Positions 18,210-27,900 of a stretch of DNA of 64,000 bases are shown piece by piece. Each line of letters opens with the position of its first letter. Position 1 is the first letter of the stretch. Under the pieces are notes generated by a model. The model made no database searches. It saw nothing but the letters and a program-made list of their open reading frames with translations, and was not told where the DNA came from. The position numbers and the translations under genes were made by a program. The stretch covers positions 1,984,001 to 2,048,000 of the forward strand of contig CADDXC010000001.1 in assembly GCA_902809985.1 (NCBI GenBank), read 5' to 3'. Source of the DNA: Clostridiaceae bacterium BL-3 (GTDB lineage: Bacteria > Bacillota > Clostridia > Clostridiales > Clostridiaceae).

Positions 18210-19157
18210 TCATTTAATATAGAATTCAGAAGCCTTCAGCTGATGAATTAAGCGTTTATTAAATTCTTTTTTAAGAGCTTCAATTTCCTCCGGCCTATAG
18301 TCATAAAAACCTGCTCCGGATTTAACTCCCAGTTTTCCAGCTTCAACTTTTTCACGTAAAATCGGATTTGCACAAGTTGAGTTGTCCATCACTTTTAACA
18401 AATTATCTCCTACAGTACACCAAATATCTAAACCGCCAAGATCAGCAACTTCCAATTGACCTGTTGTGGCATAACGAAATGCCGGACCAAATTTTAACGC
18501 TTTATCTATTTCAGCTGGTTCGGCAACTCCCTGTTCCATAAGTGAAAACACTTCCCTGGCAACTCCCTGTTGAATACGATTAGCAACAAGTCCTGGTACA
18601 TCTTTTAAAATTTTAACTGTTTGTTTTTTTATGGATTTGTAGATCTCCTGTATTTCTTTGAAAATATCTTCTGGCATATTTCCAAAAAACGACAGCTCAA
18701 TAATCGGCATCAAAAGTGCCGGATTATAAAAATGATCCACTAACATTCTCTTTTTCCTTTCATCACTTACAGCTGTCAGCATTTCACTTAATGATAAGCT
18801 GGAGGTGTTACTTCCAAAAACTGCATTTTCAGGTGCATATTTATCCAATTTAGAAAATATATCTCTTTTTATATCAATTTTTTCAGGTGCAGCTTCGATT
18901 ATATAATCTCTATCCTCTACTGTTTTCTCCATATCATTAAAAAGTGTAACATTATCCAGCGACTTTACGATAGCTTCCTCACTAAATAGACCTCCTTCCA
19001 CTAATTCTGACAAATCCTTATCCATTGTCTTTTTTACATTTTTTAATGTCTCCGAATTGGTATCAAACAAATTTACTGGATATCCATAAAGGGCAAAACA
19101 TTCTGCAATACTGTGTCCCATCGTTCCTGCACCAATTACAGCTATTTTTTTTATCAT
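18210..19157 (-). CDS. 3-hydroxyacyl-CoA dehydrogenase family protein
   Basis: NAD-dependent dehydrogenase of 315 residues. The Rossmann motif is AVIGAGTMGHSIAE (residues 6-19), the catalytic His lies in VDHFYNPALLMPIIE, and the C-terminal domain has GLVANRIQQGVARE and GLGV-type KLGVKSGAGFYDY. It is 17 bases downstream of the BKACE gene. That pairing is known from L-carnitine degradation, where a dehydrogenase of this fold makes 3-dehydrocarnitine for a BKACE enzyme. Here it may oxidise that or another free 3-hydroxy acid, not necessarily a CoA ester. Confidence 0.88.
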   Translation of the reverse strand: MIKKIAVIGAGTMGHSIAECFALYGYPVNLFDTNSETLKNVKKTMDKDLSELVEGGLFSEEAIVKSLDNVTLFNDMEKTVEDRDYIIEAAPEKIDIKRDIFSKLDKYAPENAVFGSNTSSLSLSEMLTAVSDERKKRMLVDHFYNPALLMPIIELSFFGNMPEDIFKEIQEIYKSIKKQTVKILKDVPGLVANRIQQGVAREVFSLMEQGVAEPAEIDKALKFGPAFRYATTGQLEVADLGGLDIWCTVGDNLLKVMDNSTCANPILREKVEAGKLGVKSGAGFYDYRPEEIEALKKEFNKRLIHQLKASEFYIK

Positions 19158-19174
19158 TTTATATTTCCTCCTAG

Positions 19175-19993
19175 TTATTTTATACCTAATATTTCTCTTG
19201 CCTCTGCTGGCGTAGCCTCTTCTTTATTAGCTTCCTTAATTACTCTAACTGCTCTTTCTACAAATTCTACATTTGATTTGGCAATTTTCCCATAAGAATA
19301 ATAAATATTATCTTCTAGTCCTACGCGAACATGTCCACCAAGTGCAATAGTTGCATAGAGAATTGGCAAATGTTGTTTCCCTATACCAAAAGCTGACCAG
19401 GTAGAACCTTTAGGAAGTAAATTCTTTAAATAGACAAGGTTTTCAACAGTTGCTGCAGTTCCTCCAGCTGCTCCTAAAACTAACTGATAATGTGTTGGTA
19501 CATCTAAAACTCCTTTTTTTACATAATACAATGTATTGTATATCATTCCTGCATCAAAAATTTCTACTTCTGGTTTAACATTATTGGTCTTCATACAATT
19601 ACCCAACTTTTCTAGGAATGCCGGAGTATTATAAAACACTGAGTTATTCATCCAATTCATTGTACCTGCATCATAAGAGGCCATTTCAGGCTTTAATTCA
19701 ACTAGATGTGCCATTCTAGTTTCATCCGTAGCATTTAAATCTCCAGAAGTTGTTAAGTTTATAACAACATCGCATTTACTTTTAATTAATTCCACAGTCT
19801 CTGCAAATTTATCTTTATTCATTGTTCCCCTGCCTTCTTCATCTATCATGTGAAGATGGACAATAGCTGCTCCAGCTTTCCAGCATTCATATGCTTCATT
19901 GGCAATTTCCTGTGGTGTAGTAGGAATATTGGGGTTTTTATCTTTTCGAGGAAACGCTCCTGTCAATGCTGCTGTAACAATTATCTTTTCCAT
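19175..19993 (-). CDS. Beta-keto acid cleavage enzyme (BKACE, DUF849)
   Basis: Zn-dependent enzyme of 272 residues that condenses a beta-keto acid with acetyl-CoA, giving acetoacetate and a new CoA ester. The family is seen in EKIIVTAALTGAFP, the metal-binding AAIVHLHMID and the C-terminal GGHVRVGLEDN. The founding member (Kce) acts on 3-keto-5-aminohexanoate in lysine fermentation, but the other lysine genes (kamA, kamDE, kdd) are absent here. The ATG at 19993 has AAAGGATG upstream. It is the first gene of the sigma-54 operon. Confidence 0.9.
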   Translation of the reverse strand: MEKIIVTAALTGAFPRKDKNPNIPTTPQEIANEAYECWKAGAAIVHLHMIDEEGRGTMNKDKFAETVELIKSKCDVVINLTTSGDLNATDETRMAHLVELKPEMASYDAGTMNWMNNSVFYNTPAFLEKLGNCMKTNNVKPEVEIFDAGMIYNTLYYVKKGVLDVPTHYQLVLGAAGGTAATVENLVYLKNLLPKGSTWSAFGIGKQHLPILYATIALGGHVRVGLEDNIYYSYGKIAKSNVEFVERAVRVIKEANKEEATPAEAREILGIK

Positions 19994-20043
19994 TTTAAAA
20001 CATCCTTTCAATTTGATTTTTATTTTTTACACGTATCTATATC

Positions 20044-20061
20044 AGCAAATACTATACCAAA
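20044..20061 (-). promoter_or_regulatory. Sigma-54 (-24/-12) promoter of the BKACE operon
   Basis: On the minus strand the sequence reads TTTGGTATAGTATTTGCT. It has GG at 20058-20057 and GC at 20046-20045 with exactly ten bases between them, as in the RpoN consensus TGGCACG-N4-TTGCW. It is about 50 bases upstream of the BKACE start. The adjacent gene encodes a sigma-54 activator, which supports the call. Confidence 0.8.
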
Positions 20062-20102
20062 TCTAAATTTCCTCATTTACTAGCTTTTTTGACAAAATAA
20101 AA

Positions 20103-20134
20103 AGAATATTGATGAATTAATTCATCAATATTCT
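20103..20134 (-). terminator. Perfect 32-base palindrome, probable terminator of the activator gene
   Basis: The left arm AGAATATTGATGAA is exactly complementary to TTCATCAATATTCT around TTAA. On the minus strand the palindrome is followed by a T-rich run (CTTTTTATTTTG). That suits intrinsic termination of the upstream activator gene. It could instead be a protein-binding site, as it lies only about 45 bases above the -24 element. Confidence 0.6.
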
Positions 20135-20205
20135 GAAAATAAGAAATCAATCCTGACTACAACTGCCCTTATTCATTGATTATGACCATATTTAAAAATC
20201 ATTCC

Positions 20206-20242
20206 ATTTGTAATCAAATTGATTCTATTTATAATCAAAATT
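20206..20242 (-). promoter_or_regulatory. Candidate upstream activator sites (two 13-bp repeats, 21 bp apart)
   Basis: ATTTGTAATCAAA begins at 20206 and ATTTATAATCAAA at 20227, a direct repeat with one mismatch and spacing of two helical turns. They lie about 150-180 bases upstream of the sigma-54 promoter, the usual place for enhancer sites. The assignment is by position and spacing only. Confidence 0.45.
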
Positions 20243-20304
20243 ATCTATTATTGCTGCTTATTAAAATCAATCGATAATTTTTTTGCTTTTTTTACTACAG
20301 CCGA

Positions 20305-21669
20305 TTAGCTAATTTTTAAAATTTCTGCTGCCTTCCTAGTACTTCCGCCTCTTTTTAACGCTTCTTTAATTAATTCCCGTTCAACATTTTGAATACTCTC
20401 TCTTAGCCCCAACTTGGATTGTGACATATCAGCTCTCTCTTCTTTCATCATCAATAAACTAGCTACATCATCTGGAGTAATAGAAGTATGTGGTTCAGAA
20501 ATAATAACAATTCTTTCGATTATATTTTTCAATTCTCTAATATTTCCCGGCCAAGGATATCTTTGAAACACCGAAATAGCCCTTTTATCAATTACAACTT
20601 CTTTACTGTACTTGGTATTATAAATTTTTAAAAAATGATCTAATAAATCTAAAATATCACTCCTTCGTGAACGTAATGGTAAAATATGAATTGGAAACAC
20701 ATTTATCCGGTAATATAAGTCTTCTCTAAATGTTCCCTGCTTCACCATCTTTTTTAAATTTTTATTTGTTACGGCAATAATTCGCACATCTACGGGAATT
20801 GTTTTTTCTCCTCCTATTCTAGTTATTTCTTTCTCTTGAATAACACGCAACAGTTTCGCCTGTAAATTCAATGACATGTCTCCAATTTCATCAAGCATTA
20901 ATGTACCTTTATCTGACAATTCAAACAAACCTATTTTTCTGTCAATAGCGCCAGTAAAAGCGCCCTTTTCATAACCAAATAATTCAGATTCCAATAAATT
21001 TGCAGGAATAGCGGCACAATTTACTTTGATAAATGCTCCCTTATTACGAAGGCTCTTTCTAAAAATTTGATTTGCAACTACTTCTTTTCCCACGCCGGAT
21101 TCGCCAGTAATCAAAACGGTTACATCTAAAGGTGCAACTTTTGAAATCATCTTCAATATTTCTTTCATTTCTTTGCTGCTGCCTATAAAATTATTATTTA
21201 GCTGCTGCTTTCTCAAATGTTCAATTTCCTGTTCCTTCTTGGAGTTTATTTTTTCCACTACTTTAATTTTCTTTAGTGAAAGTTCTAATTCCCTTTGTAT
21301 TCTTCTTAATTCACTAATATCCCGATCAATAACTACAACTCGCCTTACAGTTCCCCCATGGGAAAAAATAGGGCTTCCAGTTATAAGCATTTCCACGCCT
21401 TTTTTAGCTTTTCCTATTGAAGTAACAGTTTTTTTCTGCTTAATAACCTCTAGTGTGACAGCATTATAATAAACGCCCTCCTTAAGCAAGTCTTTCACAT
21501 TTCTACCTATAAGCTTATCTCGGTTCAATCCAGTCATTTCTGTATAGGCTCTATTTACATACAATGTATTTCCCTCTCCGTCAGCAAAATAAATACCATC
21601 ATATAAATTATCAACAATTTCTTCAAAGTCACATTTACTTATCTTTCCTATTTGTGTATCATCTTCCAT
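20305..21669 (-). CDS. Sigma-54-dependent activator (PAS-AAA+-Fis HTH) with a stop codon inside the HTH
   Basis: Enhancer-binding protein of 454 residues: PAS sensor about 12-118, a coiled-coil linker about 120-158, then a sigma-54 interaction ATPase with Walker A GESGVGKE (189-196), the GAFTGA loop (236-241) and LDEIGDM Walker B. The C-terminal Fis-type helix-turn-helix starts TRKAAEILKIS and stops at a TAA (20307-20305). The same frame continues for 18 codons beginning SAVVKKAKKL, ending at 20248-20250, which completes the usual recognition helix. A CAA-to-TAA change would explain it. The gene is either freshly damaged, read through, or misread. Its likely target is the adjacent BKACE operon. 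Confidence 0.88.
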   Translation of the reverse strand: MEDDTQIGKISKCDFEEIVDNLYDGIYFADGEGNTLYVNRAYTEMTGLNRDKLIGRNVKDLLKEGVYYNAVTLEVIKQKKTVTSIGKAKKGVEMLITGSPIFSHGGTVRRVVVIDRDISELRRIQRELELSLKKIKVVEKINSKKEQEIEHLRKQQLNNNFIGSSKEMKEILKMISKVAPLDVTVLITGESGVGKEVVANQIFRKSLRNKGAFIKVNCAAIPANLLESELFGYEKGAFTGAIDRKIGLFELSDKGTLMLDEIGDMSLNLQAKLLRVIQEKEITRIGGEKTIPVDVRIIAVTNKNLKKMVKQGTFREDLYYRINVFPIHILPLRSRRSDILDLLDHFLKIYNTKYSKEVVIDKRAISVFQRYPWPGNIRELKNIIERIVIISEPHTSITPDDVASLLMMKEERADMSQSKLGLRESIQNVERELIKEALKRGGSTRKAAEILKIS

Positions 21670-21966
21670 ATTTTATTCATCCTCCTAAGAATAGTTTATA
21701 AACACACCCTTCCTTATAAATTTTATTATATCAAATAATAAAGATAAAATATTTAACCTTATAACTAGCATAAAATGGTATATTTAACTGCTGAAGGATT
21801 ATATTTTGTAAAATAGTTGAACCAACCTCTGATAGTAGGATTTATCATCGAAGATGTAATTGACATTGACTATTTTATTATTTAACTGTATTATTAAGTT
21901 ATCTAAAATATAGCTCATCATTATACTATTTAAATGAATAATATTCACCTATAAGGAGAAACATAT

Positions 21967-22860
21967 ATGTCAATATTTTCATATCAAATTTTTGATGCTG
22001 TGGCAAAGCAACAAAGCTTTTTACGAGCGGCTGAAGTTTTGAATTTAACTCCATCGGCTGTTAGTCATTCTATATCCTCACTGGAAGGTAAGATGGGTTT
22101 CCCACTATTTTTACGAAGCAGAACTGGCGTAAAACTTACAAGCGAAGGAGAACTTATGCTTATACGTATACGTGCAATTCTAAGCTGCGAAAAACAGTTG
22201 CAGCAAGAAGCAGCGCAAATTAATGGACTGGAAAAGGGAACTGTAGTAATTGGTACCTTTAGCAGTGTTTGTACCAATTGGATTCCCGATATTGTAAAAT
22301 CTTTTCACAACTTTTATCCAAACATTGATATCAATATTATGCAAGGGGATTATGAAGATGTTCTGCTCTGGGTAAAAACAGGTGTTGTAGATATTGGCTT
22401 TGCTACTCTGCCTGTTAAAGAAGATCTTACGGAAACGCCTCTGTATATGGATAGACTTCTGTGTATTACACCGAAAAATTTTAAACCTGTTCATTTTAAA
22501 TATGTCACCATTGATGATATAAGGGATCATCCCTTTATTTTGCAACAAGAAGGTTATAATTCAGACACCATTTCTTTTATTAAAAAATACAATTTATCTA
22601 TCCACCCACAATTTTTCATAGAAGATGACCAATCCATCATTGCAATTGTTGAGAGTGGACTTGGTATAAGTATTGTTCCAGAATTAATTCTAAATAAAGT
22701 GCGATGCAATGTAAATATCTATCCAATAGTGCCAAATGAGTTTCGTACTATTGGACTAGTAACACATAAAAAACAATTACTTTCTCCCGCAACTTTAAAA
22801 ATGTTTGATCATATTGTTTCATATATTAAAAGTATAATAAAACAAGATAACATCATTTGA
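21967..22860 (+). CDS. LysR-family transcriptional regulator
   Basis: Regulator of 297 residues. The N-terminal winged HTH FDAVAKQQSFLRAAEVLNLTPSAVS is classic LysR, and a periplasmic-binding-like effector domain follows (GTVVIGTFSSVCTNWIPDI onward; ESGLGISIVPELIL near residue 235). ATAAGGAGAAACAT precedes the ATG. It converges with the gamma-lyase gene and diverges from the sigma-54 activator across a 297-base AT-rich gap (21670-21966) in which I found no clear site. Target unknown; the gamma-lyase gene is one candidate. Confidence 0.9.
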   Translation: MSIFSYQIFDAVAKQQSFLRAAEVLNLTPSAVSHSISSLEGKMGFPLFLRSRTGVKLTSEGELMLIRIRAILSCEKQLQQEAAQINGLEKGTVVIGTFSSVCTNWIPDIVKSFHNFYPNIDINIMQGDYEDVLLWVKTGVVDIGFATLPVKEDLTETPLYMDRLLCITPKNFKPVHFKYVTIDDIRDHPFILQQEGYNSDTISFIKKYNLSIHPQFFIEDDQSIIAIVESGLGISIVPELILNKVRCNVNIYPIVPNEFRTIGLVTHKKQLLSPATLKMFDHIVSYIKSIIKQDNII

Positions 22861-22925
22861 AACGATACTATCTTGTTTAGTATAAAGGATATTTTATAAT
22901 TAAAATGTGTAGTATAAATTTTAAC

Positions 22926-24137
22926 CTATAAATTTAATCGTTTTTTAACATTATTCAAAGCTTGATCTAAGTCTTTGATAATTTCTTCTGCTTCTTCAAT
23001 TCCTACCGATAGCCTAACCTGCCCATCTGCAATCCCAACTGCTTCACGTTCTTCTCTGCTCATAGAAGCATGACTCATTGATGCTGAGTGCTGGATCAGT
23101 GAATCGACATTACCTAAAGAAGTTGCTAAACTTATCATTTTCACGCTATCCATCAACATTTTTCCTGCTTCAAATCCACCGCGGACATTGAAGCTCATCA
23201 TTCCTCCAAAATCTTTCATTTGTCTTTTCGCGATCTCATGACCTGGATGAGATTTTAGTCCAGGATATAATACTTTTTCAACCATATCATGGTTATCTAA
23301 AAATTCGGCTACTTTTCTGGCATTTGCACAATGCCTATCCATTCTAGCACCTAAAGTTTTAATACCTTTAGAAAGTTCTGCTGCATCTGCAGGTGACATA
23401 ATTCCACCCATAAACTTCATAAACTCGGCATCTATTTTATGAATTAATTTTTTATTTCCTACAATTGCTCCGCCCAAAATATCTCCATGTCCATTCAAGT
23501 ATTTAGTTGTTGAATGCAGCACAATGTCTGCACCCAATGAAAGTGGATTTTGCAGATATGGTGTTGCAAATGTGCTGTCAACATACAGTAATGCTCCACC
23601 CTCATGTGCTATTTCCGCCGCCCTCCTGATATCTGTAATTCCCAAAGTTGGATTACATGGTGTTTCAATATAAACAATCTTCGTATTAGGTTTCATTGCT
23701 TTTTTAATGTTTTCAATATTATCACCAGTTGTTGAAACTGTAGTTGCTTCAATTCCAAAACGAGGGATAATGTTTTTAATAAAAGCAAAAGTTCCTCCGT
23801 AAACAGTATTACCAGCGACTAAGTGATCGCCAGTATTTAAATTTGCAAGCAATGATGTAGTTATAGCACACATTCCTGATGCAGCCATTAAACACGCTTC
23901 TGCATTTTCCAAAGCTGCTATCTTACGTTGTACAGCATCTACTGTCGGATTTGCATATCTAGTATATGCATAAACTCCCTCTTCATCTCCATAACCTGCA
24001 GCAATTGCTTTTTCAACATTTTTCATTACAAATGTTGAAGTACGGCAAATCGGAGCAACATGCGCGCCAGTAGCTGGATCTGGTTCACTCCCTACATGTA
24101 TTGCTCTTGCGTTAAACAATAGTTTTTTTGTATCCAT
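22926..24137 (-). CDS. PLP-dependent trans-sulfuration enzyme, probable methionine gamma-lyase
   Basis: Cys/Met metabolism PLP enzyme of 403 residues. PLP-site motifs are visible: YTRYANPTVDAVQRKIAALE, MAASGMCAI, and the lysine in HSTTKYLNGHGD. Methionine gamma-lyases are about 400 residues and share the N-terminal GSEPDPATGAHVAPICRTSTF. It could also act on homocysteine or S-methylcysteine. It is distinct from the mccB product encoded at 55593-56735. GAGGAGGTAAATA precedes the ATG. Product methanethiol and ammonia would be released with 2-oxobutyrate. Confidence 0.85.
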   Translation of the reverse strand: MDTKKLLFNARAIHVGSEPDPATGAHVAPICRTSTFVMKNVEKAIAAGYGDEEGVYAYTRYANPTVDAVQRKIAALENAEACLMAASGMCAITTSLLANLNTGDHLVAGNTVYGGTFAFIKNIIPRFGIEATTVSTTGDNIENIKKAMKPNTKIVYIETPCNPTLGITDIRRAAEIAHEGGALLYVDSTFATPYLQNPLSLGADIVLHSTTKYLNGHGDILGGAIVGNKKLIHKIDAEFMKFMGGIMSPADAAELSKGIKTLGARMDRHCANARKVAEFLDNHDMVEKVLYPGLKSHPGHEIAKRQMKDFGGMMSFNVRGGFEAGKMLMDSVKMISLATSLGNVDSLIQHSASMSHASMSREEREAVGIADGQVRLSVGIEEAEEIIKDLDQALNNVKKRLNL

Positions 24138-24452
24138 TATTTACCTCCTCTTCTAATACTTTTTTATCAAAATATTTCACATATACTTATTTATCTGACC
24201 AGTTTTTTAATTTTTAGTAGAGTACGTAATATTTTTATGCAGCTACTTTATTTATAATATATATCCATTTTATAGGTTAGTAAAGTTCATTATATTCACA
24301 TTATAAATGAATATATTTCACTTTTAGTAGGTTGAGATCAAGCCTTAATTTATAATTATAAAATAATTTGAAATTAAATGTCTATTGATTAACCATATAT
24401 TTTTTGTTATTATTTTAATATGAGTAAAATAATAACACAGTTTTAAGTTTTA

Positions 24453-24580
24453 TAGGGTTCCGCAGTTTGAAATTTATGACTGGTCAGGTCCAAGATGAAA
24501 CACACAACTTATTGTGTTCACGGAGGGATAAAAGCCCGGGAGATATTTCATAATATCAACCGGAGCTTTTTTATTTTTTA
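24453..24580 (+). promoter_or_regulatory. Guanidine-I (ykkC) riboswitch with intrinsic terminator
   Basis: The leader has the ykkC signature elements in order: TAGGGTTCCGC, CTGGTC-AGGTCC, ACGGAGGGATAAAAGCC and CCGGGAGA. The last overlaps a hairpin ending in a long T tract (GAGCTTTTTTATTTTTT at about 24563-24579). This fits transcriptional control in which bound guanidine prevents the terminator. The gene directly downstream is an SMR exporter, a known partner. The rest of 24138-24452 is AT-rich with nothing else recognised. Confidence 0.93.
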
Positions 24581-24601
24581 CATTTATAGGGAGTGAAAAT
24601 T

Positions 24602-24922
24602 ATGAAATGGTTAATATTATTCATTGCAGGTTTATTAGAAGTTTGGTGGGCGATAGCATTAAAATATTCACAGGGATTTACAAAACTTATACCAAGTATA
24701 TTTACAATAATAGGAATGATAGGAAGTTTCTATTTTTTATCATTAGCACTAAAGACTCTTCCCTTGGGTACAGCATATGCAATCTGGACAGGAATTGGAA
24801 CTATTGGTACTGTAATCTTCGGAATAATATTATTTAGAGAGCCTATTAATATAATTAGGATAATTTGTATTGGCTTTATAATAGTGGGTATATTAGGATT
24901 AAAGCTTGTATCCCCACATTAG
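24602..24922 (+). CDS. gdx: SMR-family guanidinium exporter (Gdx type)
   Basis: Small multidrug resistance protein of 106 residues with four membrane helices. The conserved glutamate is in the first helix (LLEVWWAIALKYS), and GTAYAIWTGIGTIGTVI in the third is the SMR hallmark. Together with the upstream guanidine-I riboswitch this points to the guanidinium/H+ antiporter subtype, not the broad drug exporter EmrE. I choose the ATG at 24602, eight bases after AGGGAG, instead of the GTG at 24593. Confidence 0.92.
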   Translation: MKWLILFIAGLLEVWWAIALKYSQGFTKLIPSIFTIIGMIGSFYFLSLALKTLPLGTAYAIWTGIGTIGTVIFGIILFREPINIIRIICIGFIIVGILGLKLVSPH

Positions 24923-24982
24923 TGAGCTTTTTGCCATTATATAATTTTTCATAGTCTGAGTGAGTAAGAATAAATAGCAATG

Positions 24983-27900
24983 CTATGACCTTATTTTTTT
25001 AAATAATTTTTTAAAATAAGTCTGCACTGGAAGCAATTTTCCTCTGCGATACATCAGGAAAAATATAGCAATAAGGATAAGCAGACTCGCTAAAGCTATC
25101 CAGACAGCCAGATATTTCAGAAAAATATTTGGCTGCATCGTAACAGTAAACACACTCTGTGGTTCCATCGTAAAAATGAGATAGCTGCCATCCGCTTTAT
25201 AAGCTTCTTCTTCCCAATCAGAACCCTTTTTGACCCAAATATGAATTTTACCACTTGTTTCGGGTACAAGGTATCGAAATTTGATTTCTCTTGCACTTAC
25301 GTCATGCAGGCCGTTGACCGTCACCTTCCAGGACTCCAGGATACTCTGATCATTTACTGAAATCATTTTGCTTTTCGTCTCTGCTTTTGACAGGTTAATA
25401 ACCGCGCCCTTCTCGAAAGAGGATTCCGCTATAAGAATTGGGCGTGCAGGTTTCCCTCGAGTCTGCTTACTGGCAATGGCAGTAACCAGAGGGTCATACT
25501 CTGCTTCAAATGTCTCATTAAAAGTCAAATTGCTGTAATCATAATCAGGCCATTTCGCAGAATACCCGGATTTTGGTTTGATCTCAGGCAATATCTTGGT
25601 GGAAATGGCTTCGCCATAATGGAATGGAATTACGGCTATTTCCTTGCCGTCCACCAGAAAGCGGAGTCTTAGATTTTTAAATTCAGTCGGCATGTCTTCT
25701 GCCATGATAAAATTACTGTATTCCTGAGGAACTGCTTTTCCACTATAGCTTATTCCGTCAATCCCATTCCACTGATTTCCAACAAAATAGTTATTAGTAA
25801 TGTTTCCGTCACCAGCTCCCGCAATAGATCCCAGGTGCTCTCCGTCACTGTTTATTCGAACAAAAGCATAACAGTTTTCAATATTTTCTCCCGAACCTGC
25901 AATTCCTCCAACATAGCTTTTTCCGGAAATCTCCGAGAGAGCATAGCTAAGGCGAACTGTGGACAAGGAACTGCCAGCAATGCCTCCTGCATAATTTCCA
26001 TCAGTGCTTTTGATATTACCATAATTCTGGCAGCCATATACAGTTCCTAAATCTGCTTCTCCTGCAATTCCGCCGGCGCAGTTCTTTTTTGTAGTAATCT
26101 CTCCTCTGTTATAGGATTGATAAATGACAGCTCTTGTTTTGTATGCGAAATTCAGTGATTTTGTTCCAGTAGTTTGAGGATTGAGAACATCATTCTCCCG
26201 GTCAAATTCATAAAATATTGACATGGAACCCGCTATCCCACCTGCAGAAACATCTCCGCTCACAACACCGGTGTTTTCAGAGAAAGCAACCTTTCCTTCC
26301 TTAGCATCGGCCAGTTCTTTATCCGAAATGTCCTGAAAAAGGTTGGCATCCTCCTTTTGTTCATTGGAGCTGGCTAATTCTTCACCAATATTATTCATCT
26401 CCGCAGTAATCGCTTTTAGATCATTTGTTACCGCAGTGCCTGCATCTGCCGCAAGGTTGTTTATTGTTTCAATGCCGGAGGTTATTTCAGAAAGGGAGTC
26501 ATAAAGCTGATCCAGATGATCAGAATAGGATTCATCAGGAACTGGAAGCTGAATAATCGGCTCTTCTGTCAATTCTGAAATAATTTGCTCCATTTTTGCA
26601 GAGGCATCACTTAAATTGGCAAGTGCCGAAGACAGGTTGTTTGATGCGTCCTTAAAAGATCCAAGACCTTCACCAAGGTCATTACTTGCCTTATACATTT
26701 CATTAAAAGCACCACTAATTTTCTCGAAACCTTCGGTCACATTATCAACCGCTTCATTAAAAGACTCCAATGCAGAAGCCATCCCACTTGCAAAACCATC
26801 AAGATCGATTGATGGTAAAGAATTGCCAATAACAACGGACAAATCGGCACTGATCTGTGAAAAAGCTGTAATGAGCTTCGCAGTACCGGAAGACAAATCG
26901 GCAAGCGCCTGATTGAGTTCATCATAAGCTTCAGGATCTTCTTCGCGTATTTTTTGTAGCGCAGCCACCGCATTCTGAAGGGCGGAATTCATCTCTTGAG
27001 AAGCAGACTGAGCACTAGCCAGAGCATTTTGCAGATCTTCCAGGGCAGCTTTTCTTTCGTCCTCGTTTGGCGCTACTATCAGTTTATCAAAAGCTTCAAC
27101 AACTTTATCCGAAGCATCCTGAAGCTTATCTGCACCATCTCCAAATTTATCGAAAGCATCCGATAAATCCTCCATGGCCTCAGCTGCCTTGGAACTGCTT
27201 CCCCTCAAGCTTTCAAATCCATCTGCAGCATTTTTCGCAGCAACCGACATGTTGTCCGCTGCATTTTCAAGCTGTTCGAAAACCTGCTCTGATTTTGCCA
27301 GGGAATTTGTTATTCTCTCGCTTGAGTTATTAATGGACTCACTACCTTCCGAAATCAAGTCGGTTGTCTGATGGGCAAGAGTGTTTGTTGTCGCCAAAGC
27401 ACTGTCAATGGCTTTCATAGTATCAGTAATCTGATTCGATATGGAATTTGAGCTGCCGTGTACATCGTCCAGCAGGTTGTCAAACAATCCTGACATTTTC
27501 TGCAGGTGGCTTCCTACTTTTTGAAAGGTATCCTCTGAATATTGAAGAGAAAGGTTCGGCTCCATCTGCCCCACAATACCGCCTATATTTTTACGGCCCT
27601 GGATTTCTCCCTGGTTGCTGCTGTTTGTAAGATAACCATTTTGTCTGCCTGCAATACCACCTACATTATAGCCCACATGGGGATAACCTATTTCCCCGGA
27701 GTTTTTACAATACTGTATTATTCCGGAAGAATGCCCAGCAATTCCGCCGGCATCCATATAACTTCCCGGCTCATTCAGCAAATCACCTGTACCAGTTTCC
27801 GATGTTTGATTTCTGGAAGCATCAGTTCCCACACCGAACTTTGGAAGAATATCAGAATTACTGTTCTTAGAATCGACAGTCGTGTTGGGAGTACGCTTTT

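Noticed and set aside
18210-19993. Lysine fermentation (Kce pathway)
   Set aside because: Lysine aminomutases and 3,5-diaminohexanoate dehydrogenase are not present near the BKACE gene.
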